A stretch of DNA of 64,000 nucleotides, taken from assembly GCA_027563935.2 (NCBI GenBank), contig CM050449.1, forward strand, positions 41,018,507 to 41,082,506. Reading direction: 5' to 3'. Made by a program: the position numbers and the translations under genes. The DNA comes from Costus lasius. Taxonomy: Eukaryota; Streptophyta; Magnoliopsida; Zingiberales; Costaceae. Numbering within the stretch: position 1 is the stretch's first letter; each line of letters begins with the position of its first letter. Below are positions 37,312 to 47,837 of the stretch, one piece after another. The notes beneath the pieces are model-generated. The model saw only the letters and a list, made by a program, of their open reading frames with translations. It did no database searches and was not told the DNA's origin.

Positions 37312-37629
37312 ATCTCCCACTTGCACTAAGACCAAGGGCAACTGAATTTATTCAGTCCAATGTCTCTAGTTTGACTTATTTAGCTTCTACTGCGCCAGAG
37401 GCTATGTCAGTGGGTTTTCCAGATTGCTATCCGTGTTTATTTTTGCAAATTTGAACATCATCTATCTCCAAGATCAGATGATATTGCTGCAGTACTTACT
37501 TGAGTGCTAAGTTCCTTCTCTTTGTGCTATGGCACTAGTAATAATTATACCGAACCGACAAGCACCAGGTACTAAATCATGTTCAAATGAAGCTGCTTCT
37601 TTGGCTGCCACAAGAAGCCGCAATGCACT
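37312..37629 (-). pseudogene. Copia family 2 pol remnant (RNase H end), degenerate
   Basis: On the minus strand, traces of a copia RNase H C-terminus can be read in shifting frames (AAKEAASFEHDLVPGA near 37605-37560, comparable to the EASKEAVWIRKF region of family 1). The family-typical CTGCGCCAGAGGC block near 37390 lies next to the purine tract. Frames are broken. It is cut at 37630 by the Athila-like element. Confidence 0.5.
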
Positions 37630-37881
37630 TGATGACACAAAAATATATAGTAATTTTTGTGCCATTTCATGAGTGTTTTTGTGTCATATTCATAGACTTT
37701 GCTTATTTTTATGCCTTTTTATCAATATTTGTGGAATCTACACTCTATTCTATTTTTGATGATTTTTCAGGCAAAAGGCATGTTTTTTAATCGATTTCGC
37801 GCAAACCATATGCATAATTGAATTCGCAATGTCAAGAGGGGATCACACGTTAAATTTCAGAAGAATCAGAGCTTCAGAGCA

Positions 37882-38250
37882 AATTACGGCACCCCCAATA
37901 TGACTTTTACGGTATTGTAATTTGACTGCAGACTCAGAACAAAATTACGACACCGCCGTAAATATCTTTACGGTGTAGTAATTTGGGAAGATTTCAACCA
38001 GAGTTTTCATGGTGATTACGGCACTGCCGTAACAATTTTTACGGTGCCGTAATGACAGATGATTTTCCACCCGAGAGATTTCAGAGATTACGGCACTGCC
38101 GTAATGATCTTTACGGGCCGTATTTTGGTCCAGAAACTTATAGAAGCAAATATGGCACGGCCGTAAACATTTTTACGGGCTATAATGTTGACAAATAATT
38201 CACAGAGCTAAAATTACGGCAGGGCCGTAAAATCCATTACGGCCGTACTT
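37882..38250. repeat. Array of six TTACGG/CCGTAA palindrome units
   Basis: Units start near 37882, 37943, 38014, 38086, 38150 and 38213 (spacing 61-72 bp). A typical unit has TTACGGCACTGCCGTAA, about 7 bases, then TTACGGTGCCGTAAT, so each half can fold on itself and the halves can pair with each other. Spacers also share a CCGAGAGWTT-like word. A seventh unit lies at 38601-38637 and three more at 41485-41662. Confidence 0.8.
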
Positions 38251-39032
38251 CCAAGTCAAAAACGTGAGTTTTCCGTGACCGAAACTTGCGTGGACCATAA
38301 CTTTTGATCCAGAGCTCCAAATTGAAATCCAAAAGATGTTCTAAATGCGTCTTTTAGAGAAGAAGATGCATGAAGTGGAAGGAGGAATTGTTATCTAGTA
38401 TCCAGGGAGAAATCGCCATAGAGGTGGCTAGGGTTTGTCCTCACGCCGAGAGGCATGGAGACCATCTCCGGCTAGGGTTTGGCCTCACGCAGAAGCTTTT
38501 CCTAGAGGAGAGGAGGATGCACCAGAAGTTTCAGAGCCAAAGTAGTTCGATTGGAGGAGGAATCAACGAAAGAACGCTGCCAACATTGTTCATACACGTG
38601 ATTACGGCTGTAATTTCTATTACAGCCGTGTTGTAACGTTTATTCTCTCCTTCTTTTTGATTTCTGACGCTTTGAAACTATGGTTGACTGTATTTCTTTC
38701 TCCATGCAAGCTTAAACATATTTGGGACATGGGGTGTAATCCCTTTGATTTTTAATGATTAGATAATTCTTCTTTTTCGTCATGATAATCTTCGTTGTGA
38801 TAATTCTACTTTTGTGATGAATTGTCTTTAATTCTCCATGGATCTATGTTATTATCCATGTTTTAGAGTTTTTGCAATGAGACTGAAAGGTGATTTGCTT
38901 GAGAACTTGGAACCCTAGAATTGCATGTTAGGATCCCTTCCTTAGGTTAGATCTAATTTGATATGTTCTAGTAGATTAATTGCCATGCTTAATAATATTG
39001 ATCTAGGATAAAGTTATTGTGTCAAATGTAAA

Positions 39033-39275
39033 GATCTTGCATGAAAGTGAGGATCGGAACATTGGAGAACCATAAGTAGAACTTGTGTTGAGTCTCGGAT
39101 GCACGAAAGTGATCATCGAGATTCCGCTTGAGACAATCAACTTAGAATTCGGATGCACGAAAGTGATCTTTGAATTCTCTGATTGATGATTTACTTATCA
39201 TTATCTTGGGATGAATCTTGCACGAAAGTGAGGATTTATCTCTGCATGGTTATCTGCACGAAAGTGAGATGATCC
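39033..39275. repeat. Five GCACGAAAGTGA repeats with variable complementary arms
   Basis: Core copies lie at 39039 (one base different), 39101, 39155, 39220 and 39256. Each is framed by a different pair of matching arms: GATC/GATC, TCTCG/CGAGA, GAATTC/GAATTC, GATGAATC/GATTTATC and GGTTATCT/AGATGATCC. The loop is constant while the stems differ. Confidence 0.7.
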
Positions 39276-39555
39276 CTTTATGAAGTAAATTAAGTCTTTA
39301 TCATGATAGGATTTATTTGACGACCTTTTATTTATGTCTAGTCATTGAAATTAAGATGGATGAAACCCTAGTCTCAGTTTTCTCTTTGTGATTATCTCTT
39401 TAGCATATTCTTTACATAGTTATTTCTATCATATTCAGTTTGCTTAGCTAGTGAGAAAATATCTATTTGGTACTTAACAATAAGGTCTCTATGGTTCGAT
39501 ATCTTTCTTTATTACTTTGATAATTCCGTGCACTTGCGGAAACCTATCAAGTTTT

Positions 39556-39636
39556 TGGCGCCGTTGCCAGGGATTAATCCTAGGTACACGCCAAACAACT
39601 TGGGATATATCAAGTTTTTGGCGCCGTTGCCGGGGA
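39556..39636 (+). promoter_or_regulatory. Duplicated Athila-type primer binding site
   Basis: TGGCGCCGTTGCC occurs at 39556-39568 (followed by AGGGA) and again at 39619-39636 as TGGCGCCGTTGCCGGGGA. Both are preceded by ATCAAGTTTT. The second copy looks closer to the usual form. Confidence 0.8.
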
Positions 39637-39880
39637 CCTTAGTTTTGTTAATATCAAAATAGTTGTTAGTATTGCTAGACTAAGTTTTATTTGTTTTGTA
39701 TTTAACTTTGTAGTTTCTTTTTGTAGGTTTTGGATTTTCACAGTTGTGACAGAACTAAGAATTTCTGAAATTTGTTAATTGACTTGTGTTTTAGATTTTC
39801 TATTTTTAGATATTCTGAAAAAAAACAATTAGATTGATTGGTGTTGAATTATCTCTCTATTTTTGATAGATTTGATAAAT

Positions 39881-41329
39881 ATGTCTTTTCATCACAGTTC
39901 ATGGGCTTCTGAAAGAGGTAAGGTATACATGCAACAAGGTGAGCATAAAGATTATTCACAAATGACTCTTACATAAATAGCAAAATTACACTCTTATTTT
40001 GTTACATGTAATATTTGTAAGTCTTCTGATCATTATACTTCTGATTGCAAATTTTTAATGCCTAAAAATTCTAATTCTTCATGTTACCTAGATGATCATT
40101 ATGATTCTAGTTGGAAAAATCAAACTTCTTTTTAAGATGATTGCTCTGATCATGTTTCTGTGCCATGCTTTGAGGATACTGAAAAATCTAGCTTAGAGAC
40201 TATGTTAAAAAGATTTATAGCTGATCATGAAAAATTCATGTCAAATCAAAACCAACTCATGACAAATAGAAGTAAAAAATTTGAAGATCTTAAGAAGATG
40301 ACTAGTCAACTTGCTTCTCGGGTAGAATATTTGAACGCTAATACTGAATTGATAGAAACCCAGATTGCACAACAAGCATGTTTATTTGATTTTGAAGCTG
40401 AAAAGATTGATTTAGAAAATTCACCCTGTGATCATGATTGTTTTGAGATTGTGCCTTATGTGAATATTAATGAATCTCCTTTAGATGTTGATTGTTGTGA
40501 TATTGATTTATCTAATAATTTATTTGAAGAAAAGGTTGAGGAAATTGAAATTGAAAAAACCTCTTTTGATGACATTGATGCTTTTGATGATATATCATTC
40601 ATGGTTAATTCTGATGAGTTTGAAAATTGTGATATTCATGTACATCAATCTGATTTGGGTGAAAATTTTGAAATTGATGAACCCCACTGTGATCTTGGTG
40701 ATATTGTTGATATTTATGATAAAACTTTTGAGGCTAACTCTGATTATATTATAAACATTGATAAATCTTATTTCTCATATGATTCTGATTTTGACTCTTC
40801 TGATGATGAATTATGTGTGGGGAGGCATGAGAAAATTAATTTTGTAGAGTCTCATCTTGATTTTGATGATGATTTTGAAATTGATAAATTATTCGATGAT
40901 GTGCATGAGGAATTTGAAAAGGATTTGAATTTTATAAATATAAATGAATCTCACCATGATGTTGCCTTGCCCATATCTTTTGTTGAATCTTTTGATGAAT
41001 TTGAAAAATTGAGTTTTATTGAGGAATCTAATGAAAGACATAAAACTTATTTTGATGATCCAATGCTTATATCTTTTGATCGAAGCCCTAATCTTATGGC
41101 AATTGAAAATATAAACTTGAAGAAAGGACTTATGATTTTGCTCTCTGATAAACATAGGAAGATCATTGAAAGTTTTCATTTTAATTTCTGCATGTTTAAG
41201 AAAGCCACTTTGATTGTGATTCATATGCAATTCTGGATATTTGGATTAGTGGCCAAAATTTTTGGACAAAGGAAATGTAGAAAATTGTTTGCTCTTTACT
41301 TTGGTACTAATTCACCTGTTTCACCATGA
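39881..41329 (+). pseudogene. Athila-like gag-related ORF with zinc knuckle, two stops
   Basis: From ATG 39881 one frame runs to 41329 with two in-frame TAA codons (39974-39976 and 40133-40135). The part from 40136 on is open for about 398 codons. Between the stops lies CNICKSSDHYTSDC, a perfect C-x2-C-x4-H-x4-C retroviral-type zinc knuckle. After it comes a coiled-coil-like helix (QNQLMTNRSKKFEDLKKM), which resembles the region after the knuckle in Athila Gag. Then follow about 250 residues very rich in Asp, Glu, Phe and Ile (IDKSYF, FDDDFEIDKLF) and a more hydrophobic end. The usual N-terminal Gag domain is missing. It may be a structural protein of a non-autonomous element; function is not established. 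Confidence 0.6.
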
Positions 41330-43467
41330 TTTTTGAGTTTTGGTCAATCTATAGACCTAAAATTAGGGCATCTTGGGAGGCAACCCAAGCACTTTTGCTT
41401 AGTTTAGTTGCTTTTATTTTAGTTTATTTTTAGAATTAATTTTTTCTTTTCTTTTTGTAGGGAGAAAACGAAATTTTGCGCAAAATACGGCACTGTCGTA
41501 ATCTTCTTTATAGTGCCGTAATCCTGATCCGATTTCATCCGAGAGTTTTAGTCTATTACGGTAGTATCGTATTGGTTTTTATGGTACCATATTTTTGGAT
41601 ATTTTTGACCCGAGATTTTGTGTCCATTACGGCACTGCCATAAAGAACATTACGCCCGTAATTTTTGAATTGCAGTTTGGTTATCTGACTAGGTGTTTTC
41701 TCACTGCGATTTTAAGAAACTGGGTTAAGAAAAATTTTGATATTTGGCACAACATTGAAGTACTCATCTTTGTCTATCATCTAGATATTTTTTCTGAATT
41801 TTAAAGTCCATGGATCAGTCTAAAACCCATAGCAACTTTTCGATTCTGATAAATTTCTACAGCAGTTTTTTCTGACTAATCTGATTAGCACTTTTGCTGC
41901 CACTTTTTAAGATGTCTCGACGACTTGAAAACCTGATTTCTCACATGGAATATGAAGTTCGTGTGTTGTTCTATCTCGTGGAATAGTTATTTTCACGAAA
42001 ATATTTTCTGATCATTCTAGGACACATGGCTACTTTTTGAATCAGATTAACTTTTGTGTAGTTTTTGCAGTTTTGTAATCTGAGTAGCCTTCTTTCTGTT
42101 GATACCCTAAATTCCTGACAGACTTTGATCCTTTAATTTTCATACATCTGAAAAGAACATATCATATTCTACAACTTGGTTATGTCCATTTTCTATTTGG
42201 ATCATTAAATTTTATTCTAGGGTATGGCTACTTTTCATAAAAAATTTAAAAACTGCACTGTTTGCTTTCTACCTGTTATTGCTTCATCTGCCTCCAGATC
42301 CGGAAATCTTCAAGAGCAACTGTCTTCCACCTCTAGCCACCACTGCATCTACCTCTGACTTCACTGTATCCAGTCGTCGACACTAGATAATACCATCTGC
42401 AGATTCTTACTTCTTCTACTTCTTCTTATTCTATTGATTTTATTTATGCAGTAGACTCTTCATTAGTGACTGATTTTTTTTCTCTGCAATGCTATCTCTC
42501 GCACCCACCAGCCGACGATCTCACCTCCAGGACTGTATTCTCTAGTAGGCCACTAGAGATTACTCACTCTACTGTCGGCACCATCATCATCATTGCTAGC
42601 AGCTTTTCAGCTAGCATCTGTTCCACCTCTGCTTCTCAGTTGCATCAGCTTTTTCCTCCAGCAATCTTCTGGACCATCGATGATATCTCTGATTCTTCTT
42701 TGTGAAAATTATTTTTATCATTATTTTTGTTAGGGACTATTTTCAGACTGAGCCTTATGTACCTTAAATTGTGCAGGTAAAATTTTCAAAAGGCACACCT
42801 TTGGACTTTGTAGTATTTGCCCCGACACTATTTTTGGTCTGAGCCTTATGTATTTTCAGTCAGAGCTTGCCATATAGTTTTGTGAGTATTGCTTACACTT
42901 TCTTGTGATTATTCGATTTTATATGATTATCTACACTTTTCTTCTCTTAGATCCATCACTTTACATCTATTGCATTGTTTGAGCCTTATGTGATTATACG
43001 GATCTATCACTTTTCGTCTTTTGACTGTATGAGTTTGATGTTTCACACATTTTTAATTTTGACATTATTGAGGTTTGAAAATTTTTATAGAAGTGTAGAA
43101 CTTTCTTGATGATAAATGAATTCATGCATGAGATTAGGACAAGACCTATTATGTTGAATTTATTTCTCCAATACATATCTGCTTTTGAAATTTTTCATTG
43201 ATTGATGAATGAGATTTTGGGTAGATGTATTATTTGATGAATTTGGTTTAAAAGTGAAGCTAGTTCTTTGAATAAAACTAGCATATGAGTATGATTTTTG
43301 AATGGATGTTGATTGATTAATTTAGTTGATATTCATGCTATTTGCTATTTGTTGGGAAGAGAGATTCCTTGATCCATAAAAATAGTGAGAGACTCCCCTA
43401 CTTGGCACTATGTAAAATTGATAGTGGTACCTAAGACATGGGTTGAAGTCTATGTCTAAAAGATAAT
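41330..43467 (+). other. Non-coding 3' region of the Athila-like element
   Basis: It begins shortly before CTTGGGAGGCAACCCAAGC (41370-41388), a short inverted repeat often seen downstream of coding regions in plant Athila-like elements. Three palindrome units lie at 41485-41522, 41555-41592 and 41626-41662. TGAGCCTTATGTR recurs near 42750, 42840 and 42980. No ORF is convincing. Confidence 0.5.
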
Positions 43468-43695
43468 TGATGACACCAAAATATGTAGTATATTTTACTT
43501 CATTTTGGGTACCTTTTCATGCCAAATTGAGGATCTTTTACTTGCTTTTATGTTGAATCCATCAAATATTGCAAAGTCTACTTCTATTTTGGTTTTTCAT
43601 GTTTTTTAGGCAAAAAAGCACTATTTAAGGCGTTTTCAAGCGAAATCAAATACATGGAATAGTTCCCACCATCAAAAGGAGATCACCCAAGAAAT
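43468..43695 (+). repeat. 3' LTR start of an Athila-like element, truncated by element D
   Basis: It starts TGATGACACCAAAATATGTAG and shows blocks in the same order as 37630-37857 (TTTAGGCAAAA, then GGAGATCAC). By eye, many positions differ, more than expected for LTRs made in a single insertion. Confidence 0.6.
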
Positions 43696-45343
43696 TGAAA
43701 GTAAACCTAGTTGACAAGCGACTAAAACAAACTTGCATCGGAAATACTAGGAATCCCAAGAATCGGATATCACGAGCATATGATCAACCTTATGAGAGTC
43801 GAACTGAACAAGTAAAAGCATTACCTGTGCCATGATATGAGAGGCGGCTTGGAAGAGTAAAGGGGCGAGTTCCTCTTCTCCAAAGAAGTCACACACAAGA
43901 TGAAGTAGACTTCCTCCCTTGCGTCCCTTGTGCTAGCAAAGACACCAAGGAGTCCTGATCGTCCCTTGCAAGGAAGATGTGTGTCTCGGCTGGAGGTTTT
44001 GGATGGAAACGATTCACGCAAGAGGAAGAAGACGAGTCCTCTCTTTCTCTCTCGAATGCGTGGGCGATTAAGGAGAGGTATATTCGGCCACCATTAACTA
44101 GTGAAAACCGAAAAACATAACTACCTCCATAACTCCCACTTAAACTATCGAAACCTCCATCTTAAATTGAACCATGCGTTCACAAGTGAACCGGTTCAAA
44201 CACCATTTGGTCCAAACACAAAATCGAACCAACCCTGGCTAAAATCTCTTTGAACCGAATGGCTCAAGATCTAACCACACATCACATTGAACCCCTGATC
44301 AACACGATCAAGAATCAATCCCCCCGATCAAAGCTTACCGATCACATGCCCTAATCAATCAAACATGATTAGACTAGATCTCACTTCCAATCAGAGTTTA
44401 AATTCCTTTAAACTGAACTAGAATAATTCCAGTCCACACGATCTGACATAAGTAAGCCATATCATCAAATTGTGCCACCCTAAGGGTTTCCTTCAATGTC
44501 GGTAACGATAACTTACGTTATCACGATCAGAGAGAGGTATCTAGCAACACATCACTGTCTCCCGATATGAAGGAAAGAGTCTTCCAAGACTACTCCCAAA
44601 CTACAGCACAAGTGCGAATCTAATTCACTTGGTATACATGTTTCCCTTTACCACTGGATGTTCCCGTTGGACAAGCGTGTCAAGCCTGCGATTCCAACAT
44701 GATGAAAATGGTTAGATCAGATGAACATAGTCGTCTGGGTATGGCCATACACATTCTCAACCATTTCATCCAAGGCCCCCCTTATAACATCACACTCCAA
44801 CCAGGAGAGGCAATCCTATATCTATCACAAGTGCCCTAGCATGACTCATGCCCATTATCCAATATAATCCTTAACCATTATCTTTCAAATGATATTGAAC
44901 TACCTCAAGACAATGCCAATCATCATTTAGAAACACAAGTGATCTCAAGTCAGAGGGAATATACCACTTGCTTGCATACAAGGATTATTCACATTGTGAC
45001 AAACAATTGAATATCCAAAGAAGGGTCAGTCCAGTACATCCAATGCACCTATGTGTCTAATCTTATTCCACGCTCGAAGCATCCCACAAGATTAGAGCAC
45101 ACATTAGTCTCAATCATATCAAGGCTGTCTCATGTTCACCGAGATATCTCGACTAAGGACAATACTGAATGTCAGCTAAGCTGAACATCATTGAGACATT
45201 ACTCAGAAGTATACATACAGCAGCAGATAATGTAACAATCTGAATAATAACAATTGCCTTTATAAAAACATATATATTGTTTATACATGATACTGAAAAT
45301 GGCCCAAAGCCTCAAACATTGGCCTTAAGGGCATACCCTAACA
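43696..45343 (-). repeat. 3' LTR of element D
   Basis: On the minus strand it runs from TGTTAGGGTATGCCC at 45343 to ACTTTCA at 43696. It is more diverged from the other LTRs than they are from one another, especially in its last 150 bases, so the left boundary is less certain than for C. Confidence 0.8.
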
Positions 45344-45363
45344 ATCTCCCACTTGCACTTAAA

Positions 45364-47837
45364 CTAATGGTTGAGGTATCTCAAACCCATATTGTTACAG
45401 TGCTTCTCATGCTTCTGCTGCGCCAGAGGCTTTGTAAGCGGGTCAGCTAGATTGTCATATGTATAAACCTTGCAGAGCTTGATGTCTCCTCGATTAATGA
45501 TCTCACGGATCAGGTGAAACCTTCTCTGTATGTGCTTGGACTTTTGGTGTGACCGTGGTTCCTTCGCTTGTGGAATCGCTCCAGTGTTATCACAGAAGAT
45601 AACCAATGGATCTGCACTCGAAGGAACGACACCAAGTTCCTGAACAAATTTACGAATCCAAACTGCCTCCTTTGATGCCTCTGAGGCTGCAACATACTCG
45701 GCTTCTGTTGTGGAATCAGCAACAGTTGATTGCTTGAAACTCTTCCACACCACTGCTCCTCCATTCAAGCTAAAAACATAGCCTGATTGCGATCGGAAAT
45801 CGTCTTGGTCAGACTAGAATGAAGCATCAGTATATCCTTCGATACTGAGCTCTTCCTGACCTCCATAAATCAAGAACATATTTTTGGTTCTGCGAAGATA
45901 TTTCAAAATGTTCTTGACTGCAATCCAGTGTGCCTTCCCTGGATTACCTTGGAACCGACTGGTCACGCTTAACCCATAAGCGACGTCTGGGCGAGTACAC
46001 AACATCGCATATATGATGGACCAAATAGCCGAAGCATAAGGCGTATTGTCCATCTCATCTTTCTCAGACTGTGTTTGAGGACACTGGCTCTTTGAAAGAT
46101 TCAGACCATGTCTGACTGGAAGATAACCTCTTTTAGAATTTTCTAAATGGAATCTTTCCAGGACCTTATCGATGTAAGTACTCTGGCATAGCCCGAGAAG
46201 CCTATTAGATCTATCTCTATAGATCTCCACGCCTAGTATATAGGCTGCTTCTCCCAAATCTTTCATTTGGAAACAATTTCTTAACCATGCCTTGACTGCA
46301 TGCAGTTCAGGAATATCGTTTCCAATGATTAAAATATCATCGACGTAGAGGACTAGGAAAGTAATCACGCTCCCACTAAACCTTTTATATACACACGGGT
46401 CATCTTCATTTTTGATGAAACCAAATTTAGAAACTAATTCATCAAAATGAATATTCCAGCTTCTCGATGCTTGTTTTAGTCCATAAATGGACTTCTTTAA
46501 TTTGCATATTTTATGACCTTCTGACGGGTTGATGAAACCTTCAGGTTGTGTCATATACACATCCTCTTCCTTTTTTCCGTTAAGGAAAGCGGTTTTCACA
46601 TCCATTTGCCAGATCTCATAATCAAAATATGCTGCTATCGCGAGAATAATTCGAATGGACTTGAACATGGCTACAGGAGAGAAAGTTTCATCATAATCTA
46701 TCCCGTAGATTTGTTTGAAACCTTTCACAACTAGTCTGCCCTTATAGGTAACTACGTTACCATCCATGTCTTTCTTCTTTTTGAAGATCCACTTACAGCC
46801 TACAGGGATTACTCCCGGAGGCGGATCAACCAAATCCCAGACTTGGTTATCTGACATGGAGTCCATCTCGGCTCGCATAGCTTCAATCCATTTTGTTGAC
46901 TCCGGTCCATTGACCGCATCCGCATAGGTGAGGGGTTCATCATTAATGATGTAGACTCCGTCATAGCGCTCAGGCTGACGACGAATCCTTCCCGATCTAC
47001 GCGGTTCCCGTGATGTCTGAGCCTCAGGTTGAACATTAACCTGATCTATTGGCTCAGGCTTATCCAACTGTGCTTGACTACTTTGTCCCTCTTCTGGAAT
47101 TTCATCCAGTTTTATTTCTCTCCCACTGGCCTCTTGCAGAAGAAACTCCTTCTCAAGAAAAATAGTCGTTCGAGCAATAAATACTTTATTCTCCTTGGGA
47201 TTGTAGAAATAATAACCCTTAGTTTCTTTAGGGTATCCGACAAATATGCATTTATCAGATCTGCTCTCCAGTTTCCCTGAGGCGAGCTTTTTGACATAAG
47301 CCTCGCAACCCTAGATTTTGATAAATGTCAAGCTCGGCTGTTTCTCATACCATAACTCATATGGTGTCTTTGAAACGGCCTTGGATGGCACTCGGTTTAG
47401 TATCTTTGCAGCTGTTTCTAGTACAAATCCCCAAAAGGAGTAAGGTAGAGTAGCCTGACTCATCATAGTACGAACCATATCCAATAAGGTTCGATTCCTC
47501 CTCTCGGACACACCATTCCATTGCGGTGTTCCTGGCGGAGTGAGCTATGAGATAATCCCACACTCCTTCAGATAGTCATTAAACTCACGACTCAAGTATT
47601 CTCCACCTCGATCTGATCGTAGTGCTTTGATATTTTGGCCTAACTGATTCTGTATTTCATTTTTGAATTCTTTGAACTTGTCAAAAGATTCACTCTTATG
47701 TCTCATTAAATAGACATAACCATACCTACTGAAATCATCAGTAAAAGTAATGAAATATGAATAGCCACCTCTAGCATGTTTACTAAATGGCCCACACACA
47801 TCACTGTGAATAAGGTCAAGTAAACCTGAAGCCCTTT
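45364..47837 (-). pseudogene. Element D pol (integrase core to RNase H), three stops
   Basis: Read from 47837 leftward: integrase core from HSDVCGPF and FTDDFSRYGY, through SDRGGEY and NGVSERRNR, the C-terminal integrase region (GYPKETKGYYF), RT (VWDLVDPPPG, QMDVKTAFLNG, LYVDDILI near 46350) and RNase H to the stop at 45364. All segments lie in one frame, broken by TAG at 47545-47547 (Gln codon), 47311-47313 (Trp codon) and 45814-45816 (Gln codon). All three fit C-to-T or G-to-A changes at CHG sites. Catalytic motifs are otherwise kept. Confidence 0.92.

Larger units (their letters stand above)
37630..39549 (+). repeat. 5' LTR of the Athila-like element
   Basis: About 1,920 bp, TG to CA. It contains a palindrome array (37882-38250, plus one unit at 38601-38637) and five GCACGAAAGTGA hairpin repeats (39033-39275). 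The right end is uncertain because the primer-site segment is duplicated: a second ATATCA-AGTTTTTGGCGCC lies 63 bp downstream. Confidence 0.65.
37630..43695 (+). mobile_element. Athila-like (Ty3/gypsy) non-autonomous element
   Basis: The left LTR-like region starts TGATGACAC at 37630 and ends near 39549 before TGGCGCCGTTGCC (39556-39568), a primer site characteristic of Athila-type elements. The internal region has a gag-like ORF with a zinc knuckle (39881-41329) and then about 2.1 kb without coding sequence. A second TGATGACACC at 43468 opens a 3' LTR that is cut after 228 bp by element D. No protease, RT or integrase is present, so it would depend on another element. The two LTR starts share layout and some blocks but many bases differ. 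Confidence 0.75.
43696..47837 (-). mobile_element. Copia family 1 element D, 3' part (minus strand)
   Basis: The 3' LTR occupies 43696-45343 (1,648 bp), then a reversed purine tract, then pol. Element E enters at 47838, so gag, the leader and the 5' LTR must lie right of the window. The LTR starts TGTTAGGG on the minus strand, as in B. The five bases at 43691-43695 (GAAAT) should be its target duplication. Confidence 0.88.

Noticed and set aside
40485..40754. Leu/Ile-rich ORF as a membrane protein
   Set aside because: It is an alternate frame of the acidic gag-like ORF at 39881-41329.
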